A stretch of 64,000 nt of DNA from JACRLW01 sp050181465 (GTDB lineage Bacteria; Planctomycetota; UBA1135; UBA2386), in contig JBFXDD010000005.1 in assembly GCA_050181465.1 (NCBI GenBank), positions 62,001-126,000 on the forward strand, read 5' to 3'. This document shows, one piece after another, positions 17,814-26,482 of this stretch (its first letter is position 1; each line of letters starts with the position of its first letter). A model generated the notes under the pieces. The model saw nothing but the letters and a program-made list of their open reading frames with translations, did no database searches and was not told the origin of the DNA. A program made the position numbers and the translations under genes.

Positions 17814-17993
17814 CCCGGACTCTTCGTGAACGTCTGTTGCGATCGCCACAAGTCGCATCCGGCGGCGGCGCTGTATCTGCTCCTCCCTGGCAGCCTAGCC
17901 ACAGCTACGATTGGGTTGTCGACCGACGCGGCTCCTTCCTGGGCATCGACCTGCGGCGAACTCGCGACAACGTTGACGAAGAGTCCGGGCTAG
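17810..17993 (-). repeat. Palindromic MITE-like element, copy A
   Basis: 184-bp full-length copy, in the orientation opposite to copies B and C. It begins CTAGCCCGGA and ends TCCGGGCTAG, with long imperfect inverted arms. It supplies the stop codon of the DUF374 gene and ends 1 nt before an ATG at 17995. Similarity to copy C (reverse complement) runs the whole length. Confidence 0.9.
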
Positions 17994-18015
17994 GATGCAC
18001 TCAACAATCGCTGCC

Positions 18016-18339
18016 ATGAACCACCAAGCCAACGACCGACGACCGCACTCGATCGCCTTGCTCGTCATGGTGACGATCTCGCTCCTGAGCCTACCGAGTT
18101 GCTTGGCGCACGAGCACACCGTGGGACTTGGTCCGAACGATCTCGGCTCCGAGTCCGCTCGACAGTTCTACTCCCTCGGTGGCCTGATGCGGTGGAACGA
18201 GGTCGATACGCAGCGCATGACGAAAGAACTGCGCAGCTATCGAATCACCACGTACTACTCGTGGGTGGACTTGCTGCTCGCCCCGATCCTGTTCCCTTTG
18301 CTCGGAACGACCTCACGAACCGTTCTGGTGGAACGCTGA
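18016..18339 (+). CDS. Small membrane lipoprotein of unknown function
   Basis: 107 residues from the ATG at 18016; an in-frame ATG at 17995, one base after element copy A, would add seven residues. A basic N-terminus (NDRRPH) and hydrophobic stretch (ALLVMVTISLLSLPSC) end in a lipobox-like LPSC, so export with lipid attachment is likely. A second hydrophobic stretch near the C-terminus (LLLAPILFPLLG) may span or lie on the membrane. I do not recognise the family. It is 7 nt before rnhC in the same direction. Confidence 0.55.
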   Translation: MNHQANDRRPHSIALLVMVTISLLSLPSCLAHEHTVGLGPNDLGSESARQFYSLGGLMRWNEVDTQRMTKELRSYRITTYYSWVDLLLAPILFPLLGTTSRTVLVER

Positions 18340-18346
18340 GCGCACC

Positions 18347-19273
18347 ATGACGCAGGAGACTCGGGTGATCCAACTTGCCCCCGACGCGGGTGCCGGTCTC
18401 CTGGGTCGACTCGAGAAGACGCTCCCGACATCCACGGAATGGCGGACGATTCCTCACGCTCACTTCCAAGCTCGCGCGGAAGGGATCACCGCGACCCTCT
18501 ACCTCTCGGGAAAGCTCGTCCTTCAGGGCGCCGGGATCGACGATTGGCTCCGACGCCATGTCAGCGAACTGCTCGATGCAGAGCGAGCGGCTCCCGGACA
18601 CGACGAGAACGATCCAGCCATTCCATCGGATCGTTCGACCATCGGGTCGGACGAGACCGGTAAGGGTGACTACTTCGGTCCGCTCGTCGTCACCGGAGCG
18701 TTCGTCACACCTGAGGTGGGTGCGGAGCTCTTCAAGATGGGAGTGCGAGACTCGAAGGATCTGAGCGAGCACCGCACGCGACTCCTGGCGGGGCAAATCG
18801 AAGCACTCTGCGACGTCGAATGCTTGGTGCTGGAACCGGAGCGCTACAACCCAGCCTGGGAGAAGCTGCGGAACGTGAACCGCATCCTCGGCGAGATGCA
18901 CGCGCGCGTCTTGGCATCGTTGATGCAGCGACATCCCGAGACGCAATTACTCGTCGTCGATCGATTCGGTGATCCCGAGTTCGTGACTTCGCGACTGGCG
19001 ACGAAGGTTCAGAGTCACCCCGAACTCATCGTGACGCCGCGAGCGGAACGGAATCTCGCCGTGGCAGCCGCCTCGATCGTCGCCCGAGTCCGGTTCGTGG
19101 ATGCCCTCGCCGGATGCAGCGACGCGTGCGGCACGGACTTGCCGAAGGGTGCCGGTGAACTGGTCGATCGCGCCGCTCAGCGGGTGTTCGACATCGGCGG
19201 CATTCCGCTGTTGTCCAAGGTCGCCAAGATGCACTTCCGGACGACGAAGCGGATTCACGGAGTGGGCGCATGA
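18347..19273 (+). CDS. rnhC: Ribonuclease HIII
   Basis: 308 residues. Type 2 RNase H of the HIII branch, which removes RNA from RNA-DNA hybrids. It has the N-terminal TBP-like substrate-binding domain (about residues 1-85, with FQARAEGITATLYLSGKLVLQG) typical of HIII and absent from HII. The catalytic start is IGSDETGKGDYFGPLVV (Asp and Glu of the DEDE set), followed by VRDSKDLS and AVAAASIVARVRFV. The stop overlaps the dapF start by 4 nt, so the two are probably cotranslated. Confidence 0.93.
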   Translation: MTQETRVIQLAPDAGAGLLGRLEKTLPTSTEWRTIPHAHFQARAEGITATLYLSGKLVLQGAGIDDWLRRHVSELLDAERAAPGHDENDPAIPSDRSTIGSDETGKGDYFGPLVVTGAFVTPEVGAELFKMGVRDSKDLSEHRTRLLAGQIEALCDVECLVLEPERYNPAWEKLRNVNRILGEMHARVLASLMQRHPETQLLVVDRFGDPEFVTSRLATKVQSHPELIVTPRAERNLAVAAASIVARVRFVDALAGCSDACGTDLPKGAGELVDRAAQRVFDIGGIPLLSKVAKMHFRTTKRIHGVGA

Positions 19274-20097
19274 CGGCTGCGAACGTCCGATTCGGGTTCG
19301 CCAAGATGCACGGGGCCGGAAACGACTACGTGATGGTCGACGGCTTCGATCATCCCCAGGTCATCGAACGTGGCAGCGAGATCGCAAAGTCCGTATCCGA
19401 CCGTCGATTCGGAATCGGGAGCGATGGACTCATCACGCTAGGACCCAGCACGGTTGCCGACGTGCGCATGTGGATGTGGAATGCCGACGGCTCTCGCGGA
19501 GCGATGTGTGGGAATGGCTTGCGAATGCTGGCCTGCTTCGCCCGCGAACGAACACGAGTTGCGCGCGACGGGTTTCTCATCGAGACCGACAGCGGAGTCC
19601 AGAGCGTCACCGCGCATCGGGATCGCGAGGGCCGGTGGATCGGCGCGCGCGTGACCATGCCGACAGTCGAGATCGCCGAGCATTCGGAACGAATCGCGAC
19701 CGACACGATGAGTGCAGAGTTCTGGGAAGTCGATGTCGGCAACCCGCACGCGGTCGTTCTCGTCGATTCCGATCCGGAGTCCCTGCCGCTCGCGGAGCTT
19801 GCCGCCGCCTTGCGACGCCTCGCCCGTTTTCCGGACGGAGTCAACGTAGAGCTGGTGCGTGTCGACTCATCCGACACCCTGAGACAACGAACCGACGAGC
19901 GCGGATCGGGGGAGACAATGGCATGTGGCAGCGGCGCAACGGCGAGCGCGATGGTGGCGATGCGTCTGGGACGATTGCGAGGCCCGACCGCGGCGGTCGA
20001 CATGCGGGGAGGCAGGGTACTCGTTCATCGGATCGACGACCGTCATGCGGAGCTGGAAGGCCCGGTGGTCACCGTCTTCCGCGGCTCCTTCGGCTGA
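19270..20097 (+). CDS. dapF: Diaminopimelate epimerase
   Basis: 275 residues. Converts LL- to meso-diaminopimelate, the precursor of lysine and of the peptidoglycan cross-link, in the cytoplasm without cofactor. The two active-site cysteines are in AMCGNGLRML (Cys80) and ETMACGSGATA (Cys219); KMHGAGNDYV and GIGSDGLI are the substrate-binding motifs. Length is normal. The start overlaps rnhC by 4 nt (ATGA). Its presence argues that this organism makes diaminopimelate-type peptidoglycan or at least lysine by this route. Confidence 0.95.
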   Translation: MTAANVRFGFAKMHGAGNDYVMVDGFDHPQVIERGSEIAKSVSDRRFGIGSDGLITLGPSTVADVRMWMWNADGSRGAMCGNGLRMLACFARERTRVARDGFLIETDSGVQSVTAHRDREGRWIGARVTMPTVEIAEHSERIATDTMSAEFWEVDVGNPHAVVLVDSDPESLPLAELAAALRRLARFPDGVNVELVRVDSSDTLRQRTDERGSGETMACGSGATASAMVAMRLGRLRGPTAAVDMRGGRVLVHRIDDRHAELEGPVVTVFRGSFG

Positions 20098-20171
20098 CCC
20101 GGCGCGCTTCTTGCTGAGCGAGAGTCGATCCGCGTTGGTGGGCAAGTCTTTCCCGCCTTAGCCTCTCCTCG

Positions 20172-20921
20172 ATGCCCACCGACGTCGGATCGTCGAATCC
20201 TGCCTCCCGGACACCGTCAGCTCCGCTCCGCGACAAGACCGTCGTCGTGCTCGGCTCCAGCGGTGCGCTGGGTTCCGTCGTCCTTCAGAAGCTCGTCGCT
20301 GTGGGTGCGCGTCCGGCGATCGTGGTGCGGAAACCCTGGCAAGTCGAGCGCGCCAGGGCCGCTCTCGGTTCGCATCCCGGCTTGGTCGCGGAAGTCGGGT
20401 CGCGCGACGGCGAAGCCGCTGCAGGCTTCGCCAAAGGGGCACACGACGCACTTGGACCGATCGAGGGTCTCATCGCGGCCTGCGGGCGTTTCGCCGCGGG
20501 GCCGCTCCACAAGGCGCCGGCGGGGCAGGACCTCGAACTGTTCGAAGCCAACATGCTGGCGATTCACAACGTCGTCCGCGCCGTCGCCGGGCCGATGATC
20601 CGTCGGAAGTCCGGCAAATTGATCTTCGTCGGGAGCGCCGCCGTGGGATCGGAGGCTACTGAGATGGCGCTCTACCGCGCCAGCAAGGCGGCTCTCCATG
20701 AGTATGCAAGCGCGCTCGCACGCGAACTGCTGCCGCACGGCATCGGCGTCGCGCTGGCTGCACCGACGACGCTCGACACGGCAGCGAATCGCGCCGCGAT
20801 GCCGACGAGCGATAGAAGCGACTGGCAGAGCTGCGAGGAAGTGGCGGAGTACCTGATCGCCGCTTGCGGCTCGGCACTCGGAACGGCAGCCGAGCCGCTC
20901 GTGAGGCTACCGCTGGGATGA
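20172..20921 (+). CDS. Short-chain dehydrogenase/reductase
   Basis: 249 residues of the classical SDR fold. The dinucleotide-binding start is VVVLGSSGALGS, a variant of TGxxxGIG; the acidic residue after beta-2 is replaced by RKPW, which favours NADP. GRFAAGPLH and FVGSAAVGS lead to the active-site YRASK (Tyr and Lys). The substrate is unknown. The stop overlaps the ATG at 20918 of the next gene by 4 nt. Confidence 0.85.
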   Translation: MPTDVGSSNPASRTPSAPLRDKTVVVLGSSGALGSVVLQKLVAVGARPAIVVRKPWQVERARAALGSHPGLVAEVGSRDGEAAAGFAKGAHDALGPIEGLIAACGRFAAGPLHKAPAGQDLELFEANMLAIHNVVRAVAGPMIRRKSGKLIFVGSAAVGSEATEMALYRASKAALHEYASALARELLPHGIGVALAAPTTLDTAANRAAMPTSDRSDWQSCEEVAEYLIAACGSALGTAAEPLVRLPLG

Positions 20922-21979
20922 CCGAGCGAGATCGGCGATCTCGGATTAGAACGGTGGGCATGCGTCCCTCGTTGGTCGTCGTGCCTCTGTATCTCGCCGC
21001 CCTCGTGTCGGCACAGGACCAGAAGGAACACATCCTTCGCATGAGAGCGTGGCTCGACTCCGAGCACACGGACCGCGCACTCCTCGATCGCGCAGCGACC
21101 GCCCTGCTCGACGCCTCGAAGTCCGGCTTCGAGGCGCTTCGGGCGGAGTTGTCGTCGGTGAATGCCGAGGATCGCAATCGGCGACTTGCGCTGGAGTCAC
21201 TGCTTCAAACGACCATCCTGCAGTTCATCCAGACCGGTCTCGGCGCCAGCTTCCGCTACGCCGGTCAGTACGCCGACCTTCGCGCGCTCGAACCGCATGC
21301 ATCGCGGCTTCTCCTCGAGCTGGTGATCGAACCGAGCGATTGGTTCCCGTCGGACCAACGCGGCGGCCTGCTTCCTGCGCTGCGCGACATACTCGAATCC
21401 CCACCCGCCGATGACATCCTCGACCGTCTGGAACAGATGGCGGACGATGAGGACTTCGAAGCGGAGGCCTTTCGCTACGAGCTGATGCTGGCCGTCGCGC
21501 AGTGGGGGCGACGCAAGGTGCTGCAGAAGCGCCTCGATGTGTTGGTAGAAATCGCCGGTCGGCGCCAAACCGCCGAGGAACTCGGCATCTGCCGATCCCT
21601 GGCACAGCTCCATTATGACCTTCGCGACTACAAGACCGCGTCGACCTGGTGGAACCAGTACCAGAAGGGCAAGGCGAAACTCGACGACCCACTCACCGCC
21701 ATGGATGAGTACAACATCGCATGCTGCAACGCGCTCGCCGGCCGAATCGAACTTGCGCTCGCCGCTGTGGAACGATGCGCCCAAGCAGTGCGCGACGGCA
21801 GGAACGACTCCGCGGCGCCGGTGACCGGCACGATGTTCGACGAGGATCCCGATCTTCGAAGCATCCGCGATCACGAACGATTTGGTGCCGCTCGGAAGCA
21901 CGGCTTCGGCGATACCGCGAAGAAGGAAGCGAAGCCGACGAACGCGAAGGGCAAGGACGATCCACGCGATCGCCGATGA
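20918..21979 (+). CDS. Exported TPR-like repeat protein
   Basis: 353 residues. The start at 20918 overlaps the SDR stop by 4 nt; an ATG at 20960 is an alternative directly before the hydrophobic segment PSLVVVPLYLAALVSAQ. The rest is helical with TPR-like text (ALLDRAATALLDASKSGFEALRAEL, ICRSLAQLHYDLRDYKTASTW, AMDEYNIACCNALAGRIELAL). It ends in the DPDLRSIRDHERF form common at the end of TPR arrays, with a lysine-rich tail. No catalytic motif is seen. It is probably a periplasmic protein-interaction protein, followed closely by the M48 protease. Confidence 0.7.
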   Translation: MTERDRRSRIRTVGMRPSLVVVPLYLAALVSAQDQKEHILRMRAWLDSEHTDRALLDRAATALLDASKSGFEALRAELSSVNAEDRNRRLALESLLQTTILQFIQTGLGASFRYAGQYADLRALEPHASRLLLELVIEPSDWFPSDQRGGLLPALRDILESPPADDILDRLEQMADDEDFEAEAFRYELMLAVAQWGRRKVLQKRLDVLVEIAGRRQTAEELGICRSLAQLHYDLRDYKTASTWWNQYQKGKAKLDDPLTAMDEYNIACCNALAGRIELALAAVERCAQAVRDGRNDSAAPVTGTMFDEDPDLRSIRDHERFGAARKHGFGDTAKKEAKPTNAKGKDDPRDRR

Positions 21980-21998
21980 TGACGTCAGCTCCGAACGC

Positions 21999-23780
21999 AT
22001 GCCTCCGGCTGTGCGCCTCGTCGCAGCCCAGTCTCGATCGATGACACTATCGCTGTCGTTCTGCCTCGGACTTTTTCTCGGCCTGCTCGCCGGCGATGTC
22101 TTCGAGTGGCTGCCCGGAGAATCGCAGGCGGAGCACGTCGTGGCCGGCAGCGTCTTTCTGCTCACGCCCTGGCTCTGGCTGTGGATCGCCAGAGCATCCG
22201 TTCGGTGGGCTGGTGGGGTCGCCCGCGTGGGTTCCGCGCTGACTCGAACCAGCGCCCTCGCAGTTCCCACGGGGATGTTCGGTTTGGTCGGGGTCGGCGG
22301 TTACCTCGATCACGTCCATCGAATCGCCGATGGCTCCAACACCACCTGGGCGATGATGTTCTTGGCGCCAGTCCTGTGGCTCGAATGGAGTCTAGGCGCA
22401 GCCCGCAAGTCACTCGGACGAACACTGATGGGCGACTCCACGGGCGAACAAGAGCCGACGTTGGCATCCGCCTGGCGAATGAATCTCATGACCTCGGCGA
22501 CTCTGCTCTCGTTCAGCGTGGCAGTGGACGCACTCGAGAGCTCACCGACGCTGTCGGCATTCCTGCTGACCACGACGATCGGTTCGACCGTCGGGCTCCT
22601 GGTCTTGGTGGGGCTAGCGGCCTGGTTGCTGCCGATCCTGTTCCGGTGGATTCTCCCCGCCTCGCGAACGCTGCCCTCACACCTGAGCGAAGGCATTCAC
22701 GAGATTGCGCGTCGACTCGGTTTCCAACCGCGCAATGTCCTGTCGCTCGACACCGGTTTCCGGTCGGTGAACGCGGCGATGATCGGGCCGTTCCGATGGC
22801 CGCGCTACCTGGTCCTCACCGACGGCTTGCTCGCCTGTCTCGATCTGCCCGCTCTACGCGCGGTCGTCGCACATGAGGTCGGGCATGCGCGAGCCGGTCA
22901 TCCGGGTTGGATCACTCTTGCCATCGTCGTGGTGCCGATCTTGGTCTATCGGCCGATCGCGAATCTCCGGCTCGACGCCATCGAACCACACTGGCTCATC
23001 CTGATCGGTGCCGCGCTCGCAATCGTCATCCTGATTGCCGTTCGGATGCTCATGCACCGCTTCGAGTACGAAGCCGACGATCAGTCCGCGGAAGCACTGG
23101 GGGCGCCAAGCTGCGTCCAGGCGCTCGCGCGAATCGGCGAGATCTTCCCCGGCAGTCGATTCCGCAGCAGCTTTCGGCATCCGAGTGAGCACGACCGAAT
23201 TCGCGCACTTCTCGACCACCACCAGAATCCCGCGCAGCGAATGCGCTTCGTGCGACGCGGTCGACACCTCCGCGCCGCGATTGCGATTGCCATCATCCCA
23301 CTCCTGGCTTGGTCGACGCTCGTTCACGCGGCCAGCTACCCGAACGATCGCGCGAAGATGGCGCTCGCTCGATCCGAATACGCCGCCGCCCTACACTGGC
23401 TCGATCGAGAGGCATCGCACGAGATTCTCGACCAACGCCAGCATCTCGAGCTACGAGACCAGGCAACTCTGGCCCTGGAGTTGGCGACGAACACGGGCGA
23501 TCCCTCGGCTCCGTACGCGTCCATTGCCGAGCTCGCATGGGCTCGCGCTCTCGAGGTGGTGAAGGCGTCAGGCCCGGGCAGCGCCCATGCGGCGTTCAAG
23601 CTGGCATCCTTCGGCGACGGCAATCGTGATTGCAGGCTCTCGGCAGTGCTCTGGGCCAAGGCCGCTCTGGACGGCGACCAGGCGTTCCAGACTCGCGTGG
23701 GTCGACACCTGATCTCGCTCGCGGACACACCGGAAGCCCTTCGTGCGATCGTGCAATCGAGCCTGAGCGACGTCCGATGA
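21999..23780 (+). CDS. M48 family membrane metallopeptidase with Sel1-like tail
   Basis: 593 residues, starting at the ATG at 21999 (an internal ATG at 22041 precedes the first membrane span). Several membrane segments precede and follow the active-site motif AVVAHEVGHARAGHPG (HEVGH) with the third zinc ligand in FEYEADDQSAEAL, as in M48 peptidases such as HtpX and Oma1-like proteins. A region before it, LSLDTGFRSVNAAMIG, is the M48 substrate-cleft strand. The last 150 residues are Sel1/TPR-like repeats. It likely cleaves membrane or misfolded proteins. It follows the TPR gene by 19 nt and overlaps the next gene by 4 nt (ATGA). Confidence 0.88.
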   Translation: MPPAVRLVAAQSRSMTLSLSFCLGLFLGLLAGDVFEWLPGESQAEHVVAGSVFLLTPWLWLWIARASVRWAGGVARVGSALTRTSALAVPTGMFGLVGVGGYLDHVHRIADGSNTTWAMMFLAPVLWLEWSLGAARKSLGRTLMGDSTGEQEPTLASAWRMNLMTSATLLSFSVAVDALESSPTLSAFLLTTTIGSTVGLLVLVGLAAWLLPILFRWILPASRTLPSHLSEGIHEIARRLGFQPRNVLSLDTGFRSVNAAMIGPFRWPRYLVLTDGLLACLDLPALRAVVAHEVGHARAGHPGWITLAIVVVPILVYRPIANLRLDAIEPHWLILIGAALAIVILIAVRMLMHRFEYEADDQSAEALGAPSCVQALARIGEIFPGSRFRSSFRHPSEHDRIRALLDHHQNPAQRMRFVRRGRHLRAAIAIAIIPLLAWSTLVHAASYPNDRAKMALARSEYAAALHWLDREASHEILDQRQHLELRDQATLALELATNTGDPSAPYASIAELAWARALEVVKASGPGSAHAAFKLASFGDGNRDCRLSAVLWAKAALDGDQAFQTRVGRHLISLADTPEALRAIVQSSLSDVR

Positions 23781-25774
23781 AGCGCGCACTCGTCGTCGGA
23801 ACTGCGATGCTCGTGAGCCTGGCCTCGTGGCTCCTGTTTGTCGATCTTCGCTCGGAACCCGTTCGGGAGAGCATGATCACCGCGATCCCAGACTCGGTGG
23901 GAGAGGTCGGCATCGAGGCGGACATTCAAGACTCGCGTCACGTCGAACCCACCGGCGGAAACGGCGGCACCGACACGCTCACCACATCGCTCAGCGCGGT
24001 GTTCCGCGGCCGAGTGCTCGATTTGCATGGATCTCCTCCTCGCGATGCGGTCATCGCGATCGATCGAGATGGCCGGCGAATCGCGGCATCGAGTTGCCAG
24101 CCTGACGGCCAGTTCGAGATCGCGACAGAGGTCGGGGGTGTCGTCGCGATCATCGCCACGGCGCGTGGTGGGGCGAGTCATCCCCGACGCGTCCGCGCGG
24201 TGGTGGGGATGTCCCACGACGTCGGAGCATTGCTGATCGAGCCGATCGAGCCGATCACCGGCACGGTGGTCGACGATCTCGGTCGTCCCGTTCCTGCGGC
24301 AACCGTCCTGGCCGTCGCAAGCGACTCCGACGATGCGCGACGTCGCACTGCGGCAACCGACCCCGAAGGTTCGTTTCGACTGGATACCCGACTACCTGTC
24401 ACGGAGCTGAAGGTCGACGCACGCGGATTCGTGAGCCGGATCATCGAGGTCGATTCGCTTCCCGTTCGGATCGAGCTGGAGCGAGCCCTCGAACATCGTG
24501 GAAGGGTGATCGATGCACGATCAGGGGATGCGGTGCCGAACGCTGTCGTACACACCCAACGATGCAGTTCCGACGGCTCGTTCACGATTGCGAGCTCTCG
24601 CTCGAGCGGCAACACCGTCGTCGTACGCGCCCACGGCTACGCCACTCGAAACGTCGAACTCTCGGACCCCGCGGCATCATTCGTCACGATCCGTCTGGAT
24701 CCACTGGAGAGTTTGGCAGGCATCGTGCTCGATCCCGACGGACAACCGCTACCGGACGCCCTGGTACGGTGCGTGGCGACGACGCGACTCGATCCACCGA
24801 TCCAGGTCCGCAGCGATCATGACGGTCGGTTCCGACTTCCGGTCGATCGAGCTTCCGCTTGTTCGATCGAAGCGACCAAGGGCCACTTGCGCGCCAGCCT
24901 GAACCTGCCGCGCTCGTTCGGACCCGATCGAGACATCGTCATCCGCACCGAGCGGTTGGTGTTCGCGACGATCGTCGGACGGCTGCCGTCCATCGCCGAT
25001 CCCGCATCGGCAGTGGTCGCCCTGACGCGCGACGAAGCCCCAGCTCGGTTCACGCGACTCGATCGACACGGGCAATTCCGATTCGAGGACGTAGAGCCCG
25101 GACGCGTCGCCCTGGCCGCCTATTCTGAGAACTCGAACGCGGAGCGAAGCGTCCGATCGCACCCGCGCGTGGCGGATGCGCGAGAGGGGATCATCCTCGA
25201 CCTCCACGGCGGGGATCACCGCGAAGTGCTCCTCGAACCGGTGGCCGACCGGTCGGGTCGAGTCCGCGGCTCGGCTCGCGATCGCGGCGCGGCGGCGGGT
25301 CATCTCGCCGCCATCCTGACACCACTGTCCGATCGCCTCGACGGATCTCATCGCCGGCGTGTGAACGTCTCCGCGCGCGGCGACTACGAGTTCACGCATG
25401 TCGTCGAAGGGCGGTATCGAGTCGCGCTGGTGAACCGAGTCCCGATCGAACTCACCGACTACTCGACGCCACTCGAAGAGCTCGAGCTCTGCTCGGCGAC
25501 GATCGATGTGTCGGCGGCCGGCGATCACATCATCGATCTCGATGCCGACACCGATCTTCTGGTGTTCACTCACACGAGAGTCGTGCGAAGCCTGCGCCTA
25601 GTGCACCGAGAGTCCCGCGAATCTCGACTCGATCTTCGCCGGGCGAGGACGGGCTTCCTCGTACCTCGCGAGACACTGATGCTCCGAGTGATGACCGCCG
25701 ATGGAGCCGAAGTCACGCAGCCGATCTCACCCCTCGGCGATCGCGAGATCGACTTGCGTGGCGTGATCCGCTGA
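23777..25774 (+). CDS. Exported protein with carboxypeptidase regulatory-like repeats
   Basis: 665 residues starting at 23777, overlapping the M48 stop by 4 nt. A single hydrophobic anchor (ALVVGTAMLVSLASWLLFV) leads into a series of CarboxypepD-regulatory-like beta domains, recognised by repeats such as GRVLDLHGSPPRDAVI, GTVVDDLGRPVPAATV, GRVIDARSGDAVPNAVV and GIVLDPDGQPLPDALV. Such domains form beta-sandwich stalks in surface and periplasmic proteins. No enzyme motif is present. Probably a structural or adhesive envelope protein, cotranslated with the M48 protease. Confidence 0.8.
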   Translation: MKRALVVGTAMLVSLASWLLFVDLRSEPVRESMITAIPDSVGEVGIEADIQDSRHVEPTGGNGGTDTLTTSLSAVFRGRVLDLHGSPPRDAVIAIDRDGRRIAASSCQPDGQFEIATEVGGVVAIIATARGGASHPRRVRAVVGMSHDVGALLIEPIEPITGTVVDDLGRPVPAATVLAVASDSDDARRRTAATDPEGSFRLDTRLPVTELKVDARGFVSRIIEVDSLPVRIELERALEHRGRVIDARSGDAVPNAVVHTQRCSSDGSFTIASSRSSGNTVVVRAHGYATRNVELSDPAASFVTIRLDPLESLAGIVLDPDGQPLPDALVRCVATTRLDPPIQVRSDHDGRFRLPVDRASACSIEATKGHLRASLNLPRSFGPDRDIVIRTERLVFATIVGRLPSIADPASAVVALTRDEAPARFTRLDRHGQFRFEDVEPGRVALAAYSENSNAERSVRSHPRVADAREGIILDLHGGDHREVLLEPVADRSGRVRGSARDRGAAAGHLAAILTPLSDRLDGSHRRRVNVSARGDYEFTHVVEGRYRVALVNRVPIELTDYSTPLEELELCSATIDVSAAGDHIIDLDADTDLLVFTHTRVVRSLRLVHRESRESRLDLRRARTGFLVPRETLMLRVMTADGAEVTQPISPLGDREIDLRGVIR

Positions 25775-25799
25775 TCTCGCAAGCACAGCAGGCACCCGT

Positions 25800-26465
25800 T
25801 CAAGGGTAAATGACGACCAGTCGCGACTCGGCAATCTGCCAGCGAGAATCCACGTGACGCCACGGTGAGTCGCCATGCGAAGATGACAGGATGGTCACCC
25901 CGGAGCTGCGGAGCTCTTCGAACAGATCAGCCACAATGCGAGCCGATTCCGCATCGAGACTCGCCGTGGGCTCGTCGGCGAACAGTACACGTGGACCGTT
26001 GACGATCGCCCGCGCAATCCCGCATCGCTGCGCTTGTCCATACGAGACTTCGATGGGTCGACGATGTGCGAGATGCGCGATCTCCAAGCGCTCGAGTGCG
26101 CGTCGAGCCTCTGCGCGCGCACGTGCTCTCGACTCGAACCAAGCCGGGAGTGCCGTGTTGTCGAGCAGGTCCAAGTCGTCGAAGAAGCGGGCTTCCTGGA
26201 ACACGAATCCGACGCAGCGTCGACGGAAGCGCGCCTGCTCGGACCGCACAGCGCCCCACGGCTCACGATCTTCGTATCGGATCGATCCTTCGGTCGGCGC
26301 CGTCAGCCCGGCCAGTGCCCGTAGCAGCGTGCTCTTTCCGGATCCGCTTCGCCCCGAGAGCGATGTCAAGGTTCCCGGCTCCATCACGCAGTGCACACCG
26401 CGGAGGACCCAATGCTCGCTTGCGCTAGAAGCCTTGCAACCGAGATCGTGCGCTGTCACTCGCAT
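25800..26465 (-). CDS. ABC transporter ATP-binding protein (LolD/MacB type)
   Basis: About 221 residues. Walker A GRSGSGKST, Q-loop VFQEARFFDDL, signature SYGQAQRCGIARA (the usual SGGQ is SYGQ), Walker B VLFADEPTASLD and H-loop SSSHGD are all present, so it should hydrolyse ATP. The family (LolD/MacB/FtsE) works with FtsX-like permeases. The start is the ATG at 26465; a GTG at 26474 adds three residues. It is transcribed divergently from the permease gene at 26483, with 17 nt between the starts. Its natural partner is presumably that permease, though such pairs are normally in one operon. Confidence 0.87.
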   Translation of the reverse strand: MRVTAHDLGCKASSASEHWVLRGVHCVMEPGTLTSLSGRSGSGKSTLLRALAGLTAPTEGSIRYEDREPWGAVRSEQARFRRRCVGFVFQEARFFDDLDLLDNTALPAWFESRARARAEARRALERLEIAHLAHRRPIEVSYGQAQRCGIARAIVNGPRVLFADEPTASLDAESARIVADLFEELRSSGVTILSSSHGDSPWRHVDSRWQIAESRLVVIYP

Positions 26466-26482
26466 GGCGATCACCGCGAGTC

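Noticed and set aside
17225..18019. Apparent peptide repeat of the ARTLRERLLRSPQV type near several genes
   Set aside because: These are translations of the palindromic element, which is open in one frame, joined to antisense or flanking reading. The repetition is at DNA level and does not show a protein family.
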